NCBI RefSeq assembly: GCF_900184225.1
Contig: NZ_FXWZ01000002.1
Location: 124,001 to 188,000, forward strand
Direction of reading: 5' to 3'
Length of the DNA stretch: 64,000 nucleotides
DNA from: Brevibacterium ihuae
GTDB lineage: Bacteria; Actinomycetota; Actinomycetes; Actinomycetales; Brevibacteriaceae
This document shows, one piece after another, positions 29,379 to 38,642 of the stretch. Each line of letters begins with the position of its first letter. Position 1 is the stretch's first letter. The position numbers were made by a program, and so were the translations under genes. Under the pieces are notes generated by a model. The model was not told where the DNA came from. It saw only the letters and a program-made list of their open reading frames with translations, and made no database searches.

Positions 29379-29445
29379 TACGCTTGGACGAATGTTTCGA
29401 CAGCCGTGCGCGCCCGCGCACCCGAAGGAGCGAACCCGCGCATGA
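29379..29445 (+). CDS. Leaderless 17-residue leader ORF overlapping dxs
   Basis: TACGCT at 29379-29384 is a good -10 box and ATG 29392 stands 8 bases after it. The ORF (29392-29445) reads [17 protein letters not shown] and stops with TGA at 29443-29445, overlapping the dxs start ATG at 29442 (ATGA). The dxs Shine-Dalgarno element (AAGGAG, codons 12-13) lies inside the leader ORF. Translation of the leader could therefore unmask or reinitiate at dxs. The peptide is not seen in any family I know. Confidence 0.5.
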
Positions 29446-31382
29446 CATTCCTGGAGACCATCACCTCCCCGGCGGATCTCAAGTCCCTGTCGGATGCCGA
29501 GTGCCAGGTGCTCACCAAGGAGATCCGGGACACGCTCATCACGACGGTCGCCGGGACCGGCGGCCACCTCGGTCCGAACCTCGGCGTCGTCGAGCTCACC
29601 ACCGCGATCCACCGCGTGTTCGACTCACCGTGCGACACGATCCTCTTCGACGTCGGCCACCAGACCTACGTCCACAAGCTCCTCACCGGTCGCTACGCGC
29701 AGTTCGACACGCTGCGGCAGCGCGGCGGCCTGTCCGGATATCCGTCGCGCTCCGAGAGCGAGCACGACGTCATCGAGAACTCTCACGCCTCCACGGCGCT
29801 CTCCTGGGCCGACGGCATCGCCAAGGCCCATCAGCTCCGGGGGGAGACCGACCGCACCGTCGTCGTCGTCATCGGCGATGGGGCGCTCACCGGCGGTATG
29901 GCCTGGGAGGCCCTCAACACCATCGCGGCGGATCGCTCGGAGCCCGCTCGTCGGCTCGTCATCGTCGTCAACGACAACGGCCGCTCCTACGCCCCGACCG
30001 TCGGCGGGTTCGCCGCGCACCTCGACTCGCTGCGGGCGAGCTCGAACTACGAGAAGCTGCTGAGCTGGGGCCGCGACCGCCTCCAGCAGTCCGGCCCTCC
30101 CGGGCGGGCGGCGTACACCGCGATGCACGGGGTGAAGAAGGGGCTCAAGGACATGGTCACGTCCCCGCGGACGGGGATGTTCGACGAGCTCGGCATCAAG
30201 TACATCGGCCCCTTCGACGGGCACGATCTCGAGAGCATGGAGCGGGCGCTGGCCCGGGCGAAGAACTACGACCAGGGGCCGATCATCGTCCACGCGATCA
30301 CCCAGAAGGGCCACGGCTACGCCCCGGCGATCGAGGACGAGGCCGACCAGTTCCACGCCGTGGGCGTCATCGATCCGCTCACCGGCCGCTCCCAGCCCTC
30401 GTCGGCCACCTCGTGGACCCAGGTGTTCGGCGACGAGATCGTCGAGGTCGCCCGCGAGCGCTCCGACATCGTCGCGATCACCGCCGCGATGCTCCGGCCC
30501 GTGGGGCTCGAGAAGTTCGCCGCCGAGTTCCCCGACCGGGTGTTCGACGTCGGCATCGCCGAGCAGCACGCCGTGGCCTCGGCCGCCGGTCTGTCCTACG
30601 GCGGGCTCCACCCCGTCGTGTGCCTCTATGCGACCTTCCTCAACCGGGCCTTCGACCAGCTCCTCATGGACGTCGCCCTCCACCGGCAGGGGGTGACCTT
30701 CGTCCTCGACCGGGCCGGGGTCACCGGTCCCGACGGGGCGAGCCACCACGGCATCTGGGACATGGCGATGCTCCAGATCGTGCCCGGGCTCCGGCTCGCG
30801 GCCCCGCGTGACGCGACCCGTCTGGCCGAGGAGTTCCAGGAGGCCGTCGCGGTGTCCGACGCCCCGACGGTCGTCCGCTTCTCCCGCGGCACCGTCGGCA
30901 GCGAGATCGCCGCGCTCCGCCGCACCGACGACGGCGTCGACGTCCTCGCCGAGCTGCCCGCCGGCCGCAACGCGGACGTGCTCATCGTGTCCGTCGGGGC
31001 GCTCGCCGACCGGGCGCTCGCGGTGTCCGAGGAGCTGCGTGCGCAGGGCATCGGCACCACGGTGATCGATCCCCGCTGGGTGCTGCCGGTGCCGGAGTCG
31101 GTGCTCGAGATGGGCAAGGCGCACGCCCTCGTCGCGGTCATCGAGGACGGGGTGAAGATCGGAGGCATCGGCTCGCAGATCCGCCAGGACCTGCGCGACG
31201 ACGACTCGCGCACCGGGGTGCTCGAGCTCGGGGTTCCCGACGAGTTCCTGCCCCACGGCACCCGCGAGGAGATCCTCGAGTACGCGGGCCTCGCAGTCCC
31301 CGACATGGTCGAGAAGATCCTCCACATGCTGCCGGCCGAGATCGCCGGGCGGGTCGTCCGGAGCGCCACCCAGACCGGCTGA
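29442..31382 (+). CDS. dxs: 1-deoxy-D-xylulose-5-phosphate synthase
   Basis: A 646-residue thiamine-diphosphate enzyme that condenses pyruvate and glyceraldehyde 3-phosphate, first step of the MEP isoprenoid pathway. Conserved segments are [34 protein letters not shown], the ThDP motif [15 protein letters not shown] with [36 protein letters not shown] and the transketolase C-domain. Length is normal. The ATG at 29442 gives the conserved N-terminus [17 protein letters not shown]; the longer frame from 29406 lies in the leader. It is probably translationally coupled to the leader ORF. uppS at 51 kb uses the downstream product. Confidence 0.96.
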   Translation: MTFLETITSPADLKSLSDAECQVLTKEIRDTLITTVAGTGGHLGPNLGVVELTTAIHRVFDSPCDTILFDVGHQTYVHKLLTGRYAQFDTLRQRGGLSGYPSRSESEHDVIENSHASTALSWADGIAKAHQLRGETDRTVVVVIGDGALTGGMAWEALNTIAADRSEPARRLVIVVNDNGRSYAPTVGGFAAHLDSLRASSNYEKLLSWGRDRLQQSGPPGRAAYTAMHGVKKGLKDMVTSPRTGMFDELGIKYIGPFDGHDLESMERALARAKNYDQGPIIVHAITQKGHGYAPAIEDEADQFHAVGVIDPLTGRSQPSSATSWTQVFGDEIVEVARERSDIVAITAAMLRPVGLEKFAAEFPDRVFDVGIAEQHAVASAAGLSYGGLHPVVCLYATFLNRAFDQLLMDVALHRQGVTFVLDRAGVTGPDGASHHGIWDMAMLQIVPGLRLAAPRDATRLAEEFQEAVAVSDAPTVVRFSRGTVGSEIAALRRTDDGVDVLAELPAGRNADVLIVSVGALADRALAVSEELRAQGIGTTVIDPRWVLPVPESVLEMGKAHALVAVIEDGVKIGGIGSQIRQDLRDDDSRTGVLELGVPDEFLPHGTREEILEYAGLAVPDMVEKILHMLPAEIAGRVVRSATQTG

Positions 31383-31400
31383 TCCCCGGCTCCCGGACCC

Positions 31401-31426
31401 GTCGCCGGCCGCCCTGGCCCGGCGAC
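31401..31426 (+). terminator. Candidate hairpin after dxs
   Basis: GTCGCCGG at 31401-31408 pairs with CCGGCGAC at 31419-31426 around a 10-base loop, 19 bases after the dxs stop. It is a modest stem without a T run. Confidence 0.45.
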
Positions 31427-31516
31427 GCGGCGCCCGACGTCTCGCCTGGCGGCGCGTGCCTTGACCCGGGATCGGCGGGCTGGTTGGGCGAATCCCACCG
31501 CCCACCGAGGAGTCCC

Positions 31517-33220
31517 ATGCAGTCACCGTCGACGCCCGCATCCACCGGCTTCACCATGCCGACCGCCCATCCGTTCCTCGGCTCCGACGTGTGGGGCCTG
31601 CTCGCGGACACCGCGGATGCGGCACCGGATTCCCCGCTGCTGACCTGGCAGCCCTTCGACGCCGATGCGCGGACGTGGACCTATGGGGAGTTCCGCACCG
31701 ACTGCGAGGCCGTGGCCGCGTCCCTCCAGGAACGCGGAGTGGCCGCCGGCGACCGCGTCATCATCCACATGGAGAACTGCCCGGAGTTCCTCCTCGCCTG
31801 GTTCGCCTGCGCCGCGATCCACGCGGTCGCCGTGACGACGAACGCCCGGTCGTCGGCCGACGAGCTCGCCTACTTCATCGAAAACAGCGGCGCGCGGGCG
31901 GCGATCACGCAGGAGCGCTTCGTCGACACCGTGCGGACCGCCGGCGGGGCGCTCGACTGGATCAGCGTCGTCGGCGATCCGGGTCCCGATGGGTTCGAGG
32001 CGCTCGCCCGGACCTCGAGCAGGCCCGTGCTCCCGGCGCCCGACCCGGCTGCGCCGCTGAGCATCCAGTGCACCTCGGGAACCACCTCGCGGCCCAAGGG
32101 CGTGCTGTGGACGCACGCGAACGGCCTGTGGTCGGCCCGGGTGAGCGCCGCGCACGAGGGGCTGCGCCCCGATGACGTGCACCTCGTCTACATGCCGCTC
32201 TTCCACACCAATGCGATGGGCTACTCGGTGCTCACGGGCCTGTGGACGGGCGGCCGCTTCGTCCTCCTCCCCAAGTGGTCGACGAGCCGCTTCTGGGACA
32301 TCTCGGTCGCGCACGGCTGCACGTGGGTGTCCCTCATGGGGCTCTCCACCCGCGCGGTCCTCGCCTCGACGCCGCCGGCCGAGCACTCCTACCGAGTCTT
32401 CGGCGGGGGAGCGAGCAGCCCGCTGCTCGAGGAGAAGTGCGGGGTCGCCACCGTCGCATGGTGGGGGATGACCGAGACGGTGAGCCACGGCACGATCTCC
32501 GACGGCCGGCCCTCGGACGTGCCGGGCAACATGGGTCGCCCGGCACTCGAGTACGAGATCGAGGTCCGGCGCGCCGACGGGACACCGGCCGCAGTGGGGG
32601 AGTCCGGCGAGCTCGTCATCCGCGGGGTCCGCGGGGTGTCGCTGTTCGCCGAGTACTGGAACAACCCGGAGGCGACCGCGGCCGCCTTCGACGCCGCCGG
32701 CTGGATGTCGACCGGCGATCTCGTGCGGGTGAATCCCGACGGCACGCTGTCCTTCCTCGACCGGGTCAAGGACATGCTCCGGGTCGGGGCGGAGAACGTC
32801 GCCGCCTCGGAGATCGAGCGGGTCGTCCAGGAGATCGTCGGCGCCGCGGAGATCGCGGTCGTCGGGCGCCCCGATCCGAGTCTCGAGGAGGTGCCGGTGG
32901 TGTTCGTCGTCGACGAGGACCCGGAGCCGGGACTCGCCGAGCGGATCATCGACGGGTGCCGGGACCGGCTGGCGGACTTCAAGGTGCCGCGCGAGGTGTT
33001 CTTCGTCTCCGCGCTGCCCCGGTCGACGATCAGCAAGATCCACAAGGTCGAGCTGCGCACCGTGCTCGGCGACGACGGGGACCTCAGGGAGGCGGAGGAG
33101 CGCTGGAAGCGCGCCGCCGTCCTCGACCCCTCGGGAGACGCCGCTGCCGCCGAGACGGGCCCGGAGCTCGGAGACCCGGCCGGGTCCGCCTCCGCCGGGA
33201 CGGTCCGTGACCCCTCGTGA
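31517..33220 (+). CDS. AMP-dependent acyl-CoA synthetase/ligase
   Basis: A 567-residue adenylate-forming enzyme, predicted to activate a carboxylate as acyl-AMP and transfer it to CoA. The motifs are TSGTTSRPKGV (P-loop), PLFHTNAM, FGGGASSPLL, WWGMTETVS, STGDLV, DRVKDMLRVGAENVAASEIE and a C-terminal lysine in PRSTISKIHK, in the usual order. It resembles the crotonobetaine/medium-chain ligase group (CaiC-like); the substrate is not defined. About 45 residues of Ala/Glu-rich tail follow the last motif. The ATG at 31517 has GAGGAG 4 bases upstream; ATG 31556 is an alternative. A decayed deacetylase gene lies immediately downstream. Confidence 0.88.
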   Translation: MQSPSTPASTGFTMPTAHPFLGSDVWGLLADTADAAPDSPLLTWQPFDADARTWTYGEFRTDCEAVAASLQERGVAAGDRVIIHMENCPEFLLAWFACAAIHAVAVTTNARSSADELAYFIENSGARAAITQERFVDTVRTAGGALDWISVVGDPGPDGFEALARTSSRPVLPAPDPAAPLSIQCTSGTTSRPKGVLWTHANGLWSARVSAAHEGLRPDDVHLVYMPLFHTNAMGYSVLTGLWTGGRFVLLPKWSTSRFWDISVAHGCTWVSLMGLSTRAVLASTPPAEHSYRVFGGGASSPLLEEKCGVATVAWWGMTETVSHGTISDGRPSDVPGNMGRPALEYEIEVRRADGTPAAVGESGELVIRGVRGVSLFAEYWNNPEATAAAFDAAGWMSTGDLVRVNPDGTLSFLDRVKDMLRVGAENVAASEIERVVQEIVGAAEIAVVGRPDPSLEEVPVVFVVDEDPEPGLAERIIDGCRDRLADFKVPREVFFVSALPRSTISKIHKVELRTVLGDDGDLREAEERWKRAAVLDPSGDAAAAETGPELGDPAGSASAGTVRDPS

Positions 33221-33260
33221 CCCGGGGGCGCGACCGGAGACCCGCCGGCGGCGCCGCCGC

Positions 33261-33364
33261 AAGGTGCACGAGATCGCAACCATTCGTGGAACCACCGCCC
33301 GGTCATCGACCGGCTGCAGGCGGAGGGCTACCGGTTCGTCACCGTGTCGGAGCTCATCGGCTGA
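33261..33364 (+). pseudogene. Remnant of a polysaccharide deacetylase (NodB/CE4) gene
   Basis: Frame from 33264 reads KVHEIA, and the frame from 33278 reads NHSWNHRPVIDRLQAEGYRF followed by VTVSELIG and TGA at 33362. HEIANHSWNH is the conserved second motif of CE4 deacetylases, while the GYRF-VTVSEL end is typical of their C-terminus. The two are joined directly, so about 120 residues are missing. A one-base deletion at 33276-33278 also breaks the frame between HEIA and NHSW. No start codon or intact enzyme exists here; this is a clear decayed fragment. Confidence 0.75.
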
Positions 33365-33373
33365 GGGGCTCGG

Positions 33374-33415
33374 CGCCCGAGTGCAGTCCTGGGCCGCCCG
33401 AGTGCATTCTTAGGC
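33374..33415. repeat. 21-bp tandem duplication at the rnd stop codon
   Basis: CGCCCGAGTGCAGTCCTGGGC (33374-33394) is repeated as 33395-33415 with three substitutions, and a further partial copy lies in the end of rnd. In the reverse direction the second copy supplies the TAA stop of rnd (33410-33412), while the first copy reads in frame without a stop. The unit is exactly seven codons. Confidence 0.6.
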
Positions 33416-34618
33416 GCCCGAATCCGCTTCGCGTGCGGCGTCGGCGAGCACGCGGGCGGTGGCATCGATCTGCCAGGGCCGGGCGCCCCGGTCCGCGAGG
33501 AACGCGGCGACTGCGTCCGCGTCGCCGACCGTGCGGCGGCCGGCGAGCGCCTTGACGTGGCGTGGGGTGAGCACGAGGTCGTGCGGCATCCCGTGTGCGC
33601 GTGCGACGGCCGCCACGGCGGGCTTCATGAGCTCGAGGCGGACCTTGACGCGATTGCGGTCGACCTCGGGGGAGGCCTCGGAGTCCGGCGAGCGCCGATC
33701 GGGCAGCTCCGACTCCGGGAGCGCATCGGCGTCGGAGAGTGCCTTGTGCCAGCGCACCCGGGCGGGCCGGTCCATTCCCGGAACCCCCGGGATCCGCCGC
33801 AGGTCGTCGGGCGTGCGGGCGCGGATCCCGGCGACCTCGATGAGATGACGGTCGCGGAGGATCCGGCTCGGCGCGAGGTCCTGGGCGGCGGCGACGCGGT
33901 CGCGGGCGGTCCACAGCGCACGGACGCGGGCGAGGCCCCGCCGCGACTTCACCGTGCCGATGCCGCTGACGCGGCGCCACGGCTCGGCGTAAACGGCGGG
34001 GGCGAAGTCGAGCAGGTGGTCGAACTCCTGCTGGGCGAACTCCGCCTTGCCCTCCTGCTCGAGACGCTCCTGGAGCAGATCGCTCACCTCGTTGAGGAGC
34101 TCGACGTCGAGCGCGGCATAGGTGAGCCAGTCGGCCGGCAGCGGCCGCTTCGACCAGTCGACGTTCGAGTGCTCCTTCGCGAGACGGACCCCGATCGTCT
34201 CCCCGACGACCGCGGCGAGGCCGAAGCGCTCGAAGCCGAGCATCCGCGCGGCGAGCTCGGTGTCGAACAGTGCGTCGGGCCGCATCCCGCGCTCGGCGAG
34301 GCAGGGCAGGTCCTGGGTGGAGGCGTGGAGCACCCATTCCGCCCCGCGGAGGGCGTCGTCGATGCTGGTGAGGTCCGGCAGCGCCTCCGGATCGATGAGG
34401 ATCGTGCCGGCCGTGCCGCGCCGGAGCTGGATGAGGAACGCGCGGCTGCCGTACCGGATCCCCGAGGCGCGCTCGGCGTCGACGGCGACCGCACCGGCGG
34501 CCGCGGCGAGATCGCGGGCGGCCGCGGCGAGCGATTCCGGCGTGTCGACGATGGCGGGCACCCCGTCGGCCGGCGCGGACAGCAGGGGCAGGGACTCGTC
34601 GGTGTGGTGGGAGCTCAC
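33410..34618 (-). CDS. rnd: HRDC-domain ribonuclease D family 3'-5' exonuclease
   Basis: A 402-residue DEDD exonuclease of the RNase D type, probably acting in RNA 3'-end trimming. Exo I is AVDAERASG, Exo II is LHASTQDLPCL and Exo III is YAALDVELLNEV, the DEDDy layout. A first HRDC domain lies near residues 215-290 and a second HRDC-like region near 320-395 (LELMKPAVAAVARAHGMPHDLVLTPRHVKAL). The GTG at 34618 overlaps the DUF3000 stop (GTGA), so it is coupled to that gene; this pair matches Rv2681-Rv2680. It converges on the deacetylase remnant. Confidence 0.92.
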   Translation of the reverse strand: MSSHHTDESLPLLSAPADGVPAIVDTPESLAAAARDLAAAAGAVAVDAERASGIRYGSRAFLIQLRRGTAGTILIDPEALPDLTSIDDALRGAEWVLHASTQDLPCLAERGMRPDALFDTELAARMLGFERFGLAAVVGETIGVRLAKEHSNVDWSKRPLPADWLTYAALDVELLNEVSDLLQERLEQEGKAEFAQQEFDHLLDFAPAVYAEPWRRVSGIGTVKSRRGLARVRALWTARDRVAAAQDLAPSRILRDRHLIEVAGIRARTPDDLRRIPGVPGMDRPARVRWHKALSDADALPESELPDRRSPDSEASPEVDRNRVKVRLELMKPAVAAVARAHGMPHDLVLTPRHVKALAGRRTVGDADAVAAFLADRGARPWQIDATARVLADAAREADSGA

Positions 34619-35226
34619 CGGCGGCGCCCCGGCAGTGCGGTGACGCCTTCGGGCAGGGGCGGCAACCCGGCCACGGTGCAGAGCAGGTCGATCCAGGCGG
34701 AGAGGTGGTCGCCGACCTGCTCCGGATCCTCCATCACCGGGGTCCAGGAGCCCCGGAACTCGAGGTCGATCGTCGCCGGCCGCCCGGCGAGCGTGCCGAA
34801 GCTCTCGGACAGGACGCGGGTGGTGGTGCCGCCGATGCTGCGGACCTCGCAGCCGTTGGTCTCGAGGGCCTCGGTGAGCCAGGACCAGGCGACGGAGCCG
34901 AGCATCGCCTCGTGGCCGAGCTCGTGCTCGAGCTCGGCGCGGATGTAGCTGACGACGCGGAACTCGCCGTCCCATTCGGACGGCCGATCCGGATCGTAGA
35001 GGACGACCACGCGACCGGTCGCGAGCTCGTCGACGTCCGCTCCCGTCGTCTCCGGATGCTCCGCGGAGACGACCTCGGCGCCGAGCGCGACCGCATACGG
35101 TGCGAGCTTGCCCGGGGCGGGGATCTCGGAGATCGACACATGGGGGCGGCTCACGGCCCCACGGAGCACCTCCGAGGCGCGTGCGAACGGCTCGGGGGTG
35201 CGGATGAGCGGAGACGGGACTACCAC
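34615..35226 (-). CDS. DUF3000 family protein
   Basis: A 203-residue protein of the actinobacterial DUF3000 family, function unknown. Conserved segments include ISEIPAPGKLAPYAVALGAEV, GRVVVLYDPDRPSEWDGEFRVVSYIRAELE and WSWLTEALETNGCEV. The GTG at 35226 is favoured: a TACCCT -10 box (reverse strand, 35239-35234) ends 8 bases upstream, giving a leaderless start. The in-frame ATG at 35256 lies within the long inverted repeat and upstream of that -10 box. It is the first gene of a two-gene operon with rnd. Confidence 0.88.
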   Translation of the reverse strand: MVVPSPLIRTPEPFARASEVLRGAVSRPHVSISEIPAPGKLAPYAVALGAEVVSAEHPETTGADVDELATGRVVVLYDPDRPSEWDGEFRVVSYIRAELEHELGHEAMLGSVAWSWLTEALETNGCEVRSIGGTTTRVLSESFGTLAGRPATIDLEFRGSWTPVMEDPEQVGDHLSAWIDLLCTVAGLPPLPEGVTALPGRRR

Positions 35227-35243
35227 GCCTCCCAGGGTAGGCA

Positions 35244-35352
35244 ACGGCCCGGACATGTCCTAGCGTCCACGCCGGTGCGGATCCGCGGCGTCCGCACCGG
35301 CGTGGACGCTAGGACATGTCCGGGCCGTGCGGATCCGCGGCGTCCGCACCGG
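35244..35352. repeat. 38-bp perfect inverted repeat plus 26-bp direct repeat
   Basis: Arms 35244-35281 and 35291-35328 are perfectly complementary around a 9-base loop (TCCGCGGCG). The centre of this structure, GTGCGGATCCGCGGCGTCCG..., is repeated as a 26-base direct copy: 35275-35300 and 35327-35352. The element fills the 223-base divergent region between the DUF3000 gene and the flavin reductase, upstream of both. No product is encoded. Confidence 0.75.
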
Positions 35353-35449
35353 TTCGAGCGCCTCCGGGCGGGGCGGGCGGGAATGCCGGGCCCAGGGTGC
35401 GGCGTTGGGGCGGAGGAGACCAAGGACGAACCCGGAGGAGATCGCACCC

Positions 35450-35947
35450 GTGAACCAGCTCGACCCCGAGGACTTCAAGCACGCGTTCCGGCACCATCCC
35501 GCGGGGGTCGCGGTGATCACCGCGACCGGCCCGGACGGCCCGGCGGGGCTCACCGTGTCGAGCGTGGCGAGCGTGTCCGCGGTTCCGCCGGCGCTGCTGT
35601 TCTCGCTGACCACGCGCCGCGGCTCGGCCTCCCGGGTGCTCGCGGCGGAGTCGTTCGTCGTCCACCTCCTCAGCGCCGACCAGGTCGACATCGCCCGGTC
35701 CTTCGCGGTGCCGGGCGCACCGCGCTTCACCCCCGACCAGGGCTGGCGCACCCTGCCCGGCGGCGAGCCCGTGCTGCCCGGGGTCCATGCCGCGCTCCTG
35801 TGCTCCCACCTCGAGCACGTCGGGGTGGGGGAGTCGACCGTCGTCGTCGCCGCGGTCCGCGAGATCCTCGCCGACGAGCCCCGGCCGCCGCTGGTCTACG
35901 TCGACCGGACGTTCCACGCGCTCACCGCGGACACCCCGATCCCCTGA
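35450..35947 (+). CDS. Flavin reductase-like FMN-binding protein
   Basis: A 165-residue member of the flavin reductase domain family (HpaC/ActVB-like), which uses NAD(P)H to reduce FMN or FAD for a partner oxygenase or uses FMN itself. FRHHPAGVAVITATGPDGPAGLTVSSVASVSAVPPALLFSL and SFVVHLLSADQVDIARSFA are typical, with the C-terminal PLVYVDRTFHAL. The GTG at 35450 has GGAGGAG about 10 bases upstream; the open frame starting at 35327 lies in the repeat element. The partner is unknown. It precedes hemE by 81 bases and might be cotranscribed with the heme genes. Confidence 0.88.
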   Translation: MNQLDPEDFKHAFRHHPAGVAVITATGPDGPAGLTVSSVASVSAVPPALLFSLTTRRGSASRVLAAESFVVHLLSADQVDIARSFAVPGAPRFTPDQGWRTLPGGEPVLPGVHAALLCSHLEHVGVGESTVVVAAVREILADEPRPPLVYVDRTFHALTADTPIP

Positions 35948-36028
35948 CGAGCCGCACCGGGGTGAGACGCGAGGTCCTGTCCACCGTCCCGGTTTCACCG
36001 GTCCGCGCGCAGATGAGACCATGGAGCA

Positions 36029-37129
36029 ATGGCTTCGACTCTCGTACGCGCTGCTCTCTCGCAGCCGGTTGATCACACCCCGGTCTGGTTCATGCGTCAG
36101 GCCGGCAGGTCCCTTCCTGAATACCGCGAGCTCCGCAAGGACAACGCGATGCTCGAGGCCTGCCGCACCCCCGACCTCGTCACCGAGATCACCCTCCAGC
36201 CGGTCCGGCGCCACGGCGTCGACGCCGCGATCTTCTTCTCCGACATCGTCGTCCCGCTCCAGGCCGCCGGCGTGGACGTCGTCATCGAGCCGGGGGTCGG
36301 CCCCGTCATCGCCCATCCGGTGCGCACCCGCGCGGACCTCGACCGGCTCCCCGAGCTCGAGCCCGAGGCGCTCGCCGACATCGCCGAATCCGTCACCCGG
36401 ATCGTCGCCGAGCTCGGCGAGACCCCGCTCATCGGCTTCGCCGGCGCCCCCTTCACCGTCGCGAGCTACCTCATCGAGGGCGGCCCGAGCCGCAACCACG
36501 AGAAGACCAAGGCGATGATGCTCGGCGACCCCGGGCTGTTCTCCGCCATCCTCGCGGAGCTCGGACGGATGTCGGCGACCTTCATCGACGTGCAGCTGAG
36601 CGCCGGGGCGCGGGCCTTCCAGCTCTTCGACTCGTGGGCCGGCTACCTCAGCCCGCAGGACTACCGCGCCTCGGTGCTGCCGCACTCGCAGGCGGTGTTC
36701 GCCGCGCTCGGCCACCACGAGGTCCCGAGCTTCCATTTCGGCGTGCAGACCGGTGAGCTGCTCGCCCCGATGTCGGAGGCCGGCTCCACGGTCATGGGCG
36801 TCGACTTCCGCGTCGACCTCGCCGACGCCACCGCGCGTGTGCAGCCGGGCCAGGCGCTCCAGGGCAACCTCGACCCGGCGATGCTCTTCGCCCCGTGGGA
36901 GGTGCTGCGCCCGCGCGTCGAGCAGATCGTGCGGGCCGGCCTCGACCACCCGGGCGGCCACGTGTTCAACCTCGGCCACGGCGTGCTGCCGGCCACCGAT
37001 CCCGCCGTCCCCGGCCTCGTCGTCGAGGAGGTCCACCGGGTGTCCCGGGAGATCCTCGCCGAGCGGGCCGCCCAGGCGCCCAGCGGCGAGCAGGCCCCCG
37101 GCGCCGCCGGAACGGACGCTCGCCGGTGA
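36029..37129 (+). CDS. hemE: Uroporphyrinogen III decarboxylase
   Basis: A 366-residue cytosolic enzyme converting uroporphyrinogen III to coproporphyrinogen III. The signature [15 protein letters not shown] stands at residues 19-33; [33 protein letters not shown] and the C-terminal [15 protein letters not shown] complete the family pattern. The ATG at 36029 follows GACCAT (36017-36022) by 7 bases and lacks a properly spaced ribosome binding site, so a leaderless start is possible. The stop overlaps the start of cgoX (GTGA). Confidence 0.96.
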   Translation: MASTLVRAALSQPVDHTPVWFMRQAGRSLPEYRELRKDNAMLEACRTPDLVTEITLQPVRRHGVDAAIFFSDIVVPLQAAGVDVVIEPGVGPVIAHPVRTRADLDRLPELEPEALADIAESVTRIVAELGETPLIGFAGAPFTVASYLIEGGPSRNHEKTKAMMLGDPGLFSAILAELGRMSATFIDVQLSAGARAFQLFDSWAGYLSPQDYRASVLPHSQAVFAALGHHEVPSFHFGVQTGELLAPMSEAGSTVMGVDFRVDLADATARVQPGQALQGNLDPAMLFAPWEVLRPRVEQIVRAGLDHPGGHVFNLGHGVLPATDPAVPGLVVEEVHRVSREILAERAAQAPSGEQAPGAAGTDARR

Positions 37130-38544
37130 CCCGAGCCGTCGTCGTCGGGGGAGGGATCTCCGGACTCGTCGCCGCCCAACGGCTCGCCGCGCGGCCCGGG
37201 TACGACATCACCGTCCTCGAGGCCGCCGACCGCCTGGGCGGGTGCCTCCGGGGCTCCGCGCTCGGCGGACACGCGCCTGACGGGGCGGACGTCGGCGCCG
37301 AGGCGAGCCTCTTCGTCCGTCCGGAGACCGTCGGCCTGTGCCGGGAGCTCGGCCTCGAGCTCGAGTTCCCGTCTCGGGCCCACTCCTCGCAGATCCGCGC
37401 CCACGGCGTCATGCACGCGATCCCGGCGGGCACGCTCATGGGCGTGCCCGCGGACCCGCAGGCCCTCACCGGCCTCCTCACCCCCGACGAGATCGCCCGG
37501 GTCGCGGAGGAGCAGCCGACCGCGCCGAGCGACGCCGACGTGTCCGTCGGCGATTTCCTCGCCGCCCGGCTCGGGGATGCGCTCGTCGACACCGTCGTCG
37601 ACCCGCTGCTCGGCGGGGTGTACGCCGGACGCTGCCGCGACCTCTCGCTCGCCGCGACGATCCCCGCCCTGCTGCCCGCGGCCCGGGAGGGCACCTCGGT
37701 CCTCGACGCCGTGGCGCGGGTGCAGGAGCAGCGTGCGCGCGGCCGCGGAACCACCCCGGGAGCCCAGGTCCCCGGATCGCAGACCTCCGATTCGCCCCCG
37801 GTGTTCCTGTCGCTGCGGGGCGGGATGAACCGCCTCGTCGACGCTCTCGCGCGGCACCTGGTCGACCTCGGCGCGACGATCCGCACGGATGCTCCGGTGG
37901 AGCGGATCGGTCGCTCCGCCGACGGCACGTGGACGATCGACGCCGGTGAGCGGATCGAGGCCGAGGTGCTCGTCCTCGCCGTGCCCGCCTTCGTCGCGGC
38001 GCCGCTGCTCGCCGACGTCGACGGCGAGATCGCCGGCACCCTCGCCGGGATCGAGTATGCGAGCTCCGCGGTCGTCACCGCGGTCATCGATGTGAGCGAG
38101 GCCCCGTTCGAGGGCTCGGGCTTCCTCGTGCCTCCGGCCGACACCGTCGTGGTCAAGGCCTCGACCTTCGCCTCGAACAAGTGGCCGTGGCTCGCGGCCA
38201 CGCTGCCCGCGGACACTGCGGCAGTCCGGATGAGCGTCGGCCGGTTCGGCGACGCCCCGGACACCTGGCAGGCGCTCGACGACGCGGAGCTCGCCCGCGC
38301 GGCGATCGACGACTGGCGGCGCATCACCGGCCGGTCCGCCCCGGTGCTCCACAGCGAGGTCCAGCGCTGGACGGATGCGCTGCCCCAGTACATGCCCGGT
38401 CACCTCGAGCGGACCGCCGGGATCGACGCGCGGCTGCCCGGGGTCCCCGGACTCGCCCTCGTCGGCTCCGCCTACGAGGGGGTCGGCATCCCGGCATGCA
38501 TCGCCCGGGTCGACCGCGAGGTCGCCCGCCTCACCGGCGGCTGA
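37126..38544 (+). CDS. cgoX: Coproporphyrinogen III oxidase, oxygen-dependent FAD type (CgoX/HemY)
   Basis: A 472-residue FAD enzyme of the HemY/HemG family which, in bacteria with the coproporphyrin pathway, oxidises coproporphyrinogen III to coproporphyrin III. The N-terminal dinucleotide motif is [18 protein letters not shown], followed by [31 protein letters not shown] and the C-terminal [17 protein letters not shown] are family features. The GTG at 37126 overlaps the hemE stop. ChdC follows after 98 bases. The pathway assignment rests on the neighbour chdC and on cpfC at 16 kb. Confidence 0.94.
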   Translation: MTRAVVVGGGISGLVAAQRLAARPGYDITVLEAADRLGGCLRGSALGGHAPDGADVGAEASLFVRPETVGLCRELGLELEFPSRAHSSQIRAHGVMHAIPAGTLMGVPADPQALTGLLTPDEIARVAEEQPTAPSDADVSVGDFLAARLGDALVDTVVDPLLGGVYAGRCRDLSLAATIPALLPAAREGTSVLDAVARVQEQRARGRGTTPGAQVPGSQTSDSPPVFLSLRGGMNRLVDALARHLVDLGATIRTDAPVERIGRSADGTWTIDAGERIEAEVLVLAVPAFVAAPLLADVDGEIAGTLAGIEYASSAVVTAVIDVSEAPFEGSGFLVPPADTVVVKASTFASNKWPWLAATLPADTAAVRMSVGRFGDAPDTWQALDDAELARAAIDDWRRITGRSAPVLHSEVQRWTDALPQYMPGHLERTAGIDARLPGVPGLALVGSAYEGVGIPACIARVDREVARLTGG

Positions 38545-38642
38545 GCACCGCGGCGCGAACCCCGCACCGAACACGAACCCACGACGATACCCCCGATCAC
38601 GAAATCACCCGCTGACCAGCAGAGAGAAGGAAGAAGGACACG

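Noticed and set aside
31460..31500. Promoter TTGACC before the acyl-CoA ligase
   Set aside because: A good -35-like hexamer but no acceptable -10 at 16-18 bases.
35327..35449. N-terminal extension of the flavin reductase (MRIRGVRTG...)
   Set aside because: It is encoded by the repeat element; a good ribosome binding site and a GTG at 35450 give the family N-terminus.
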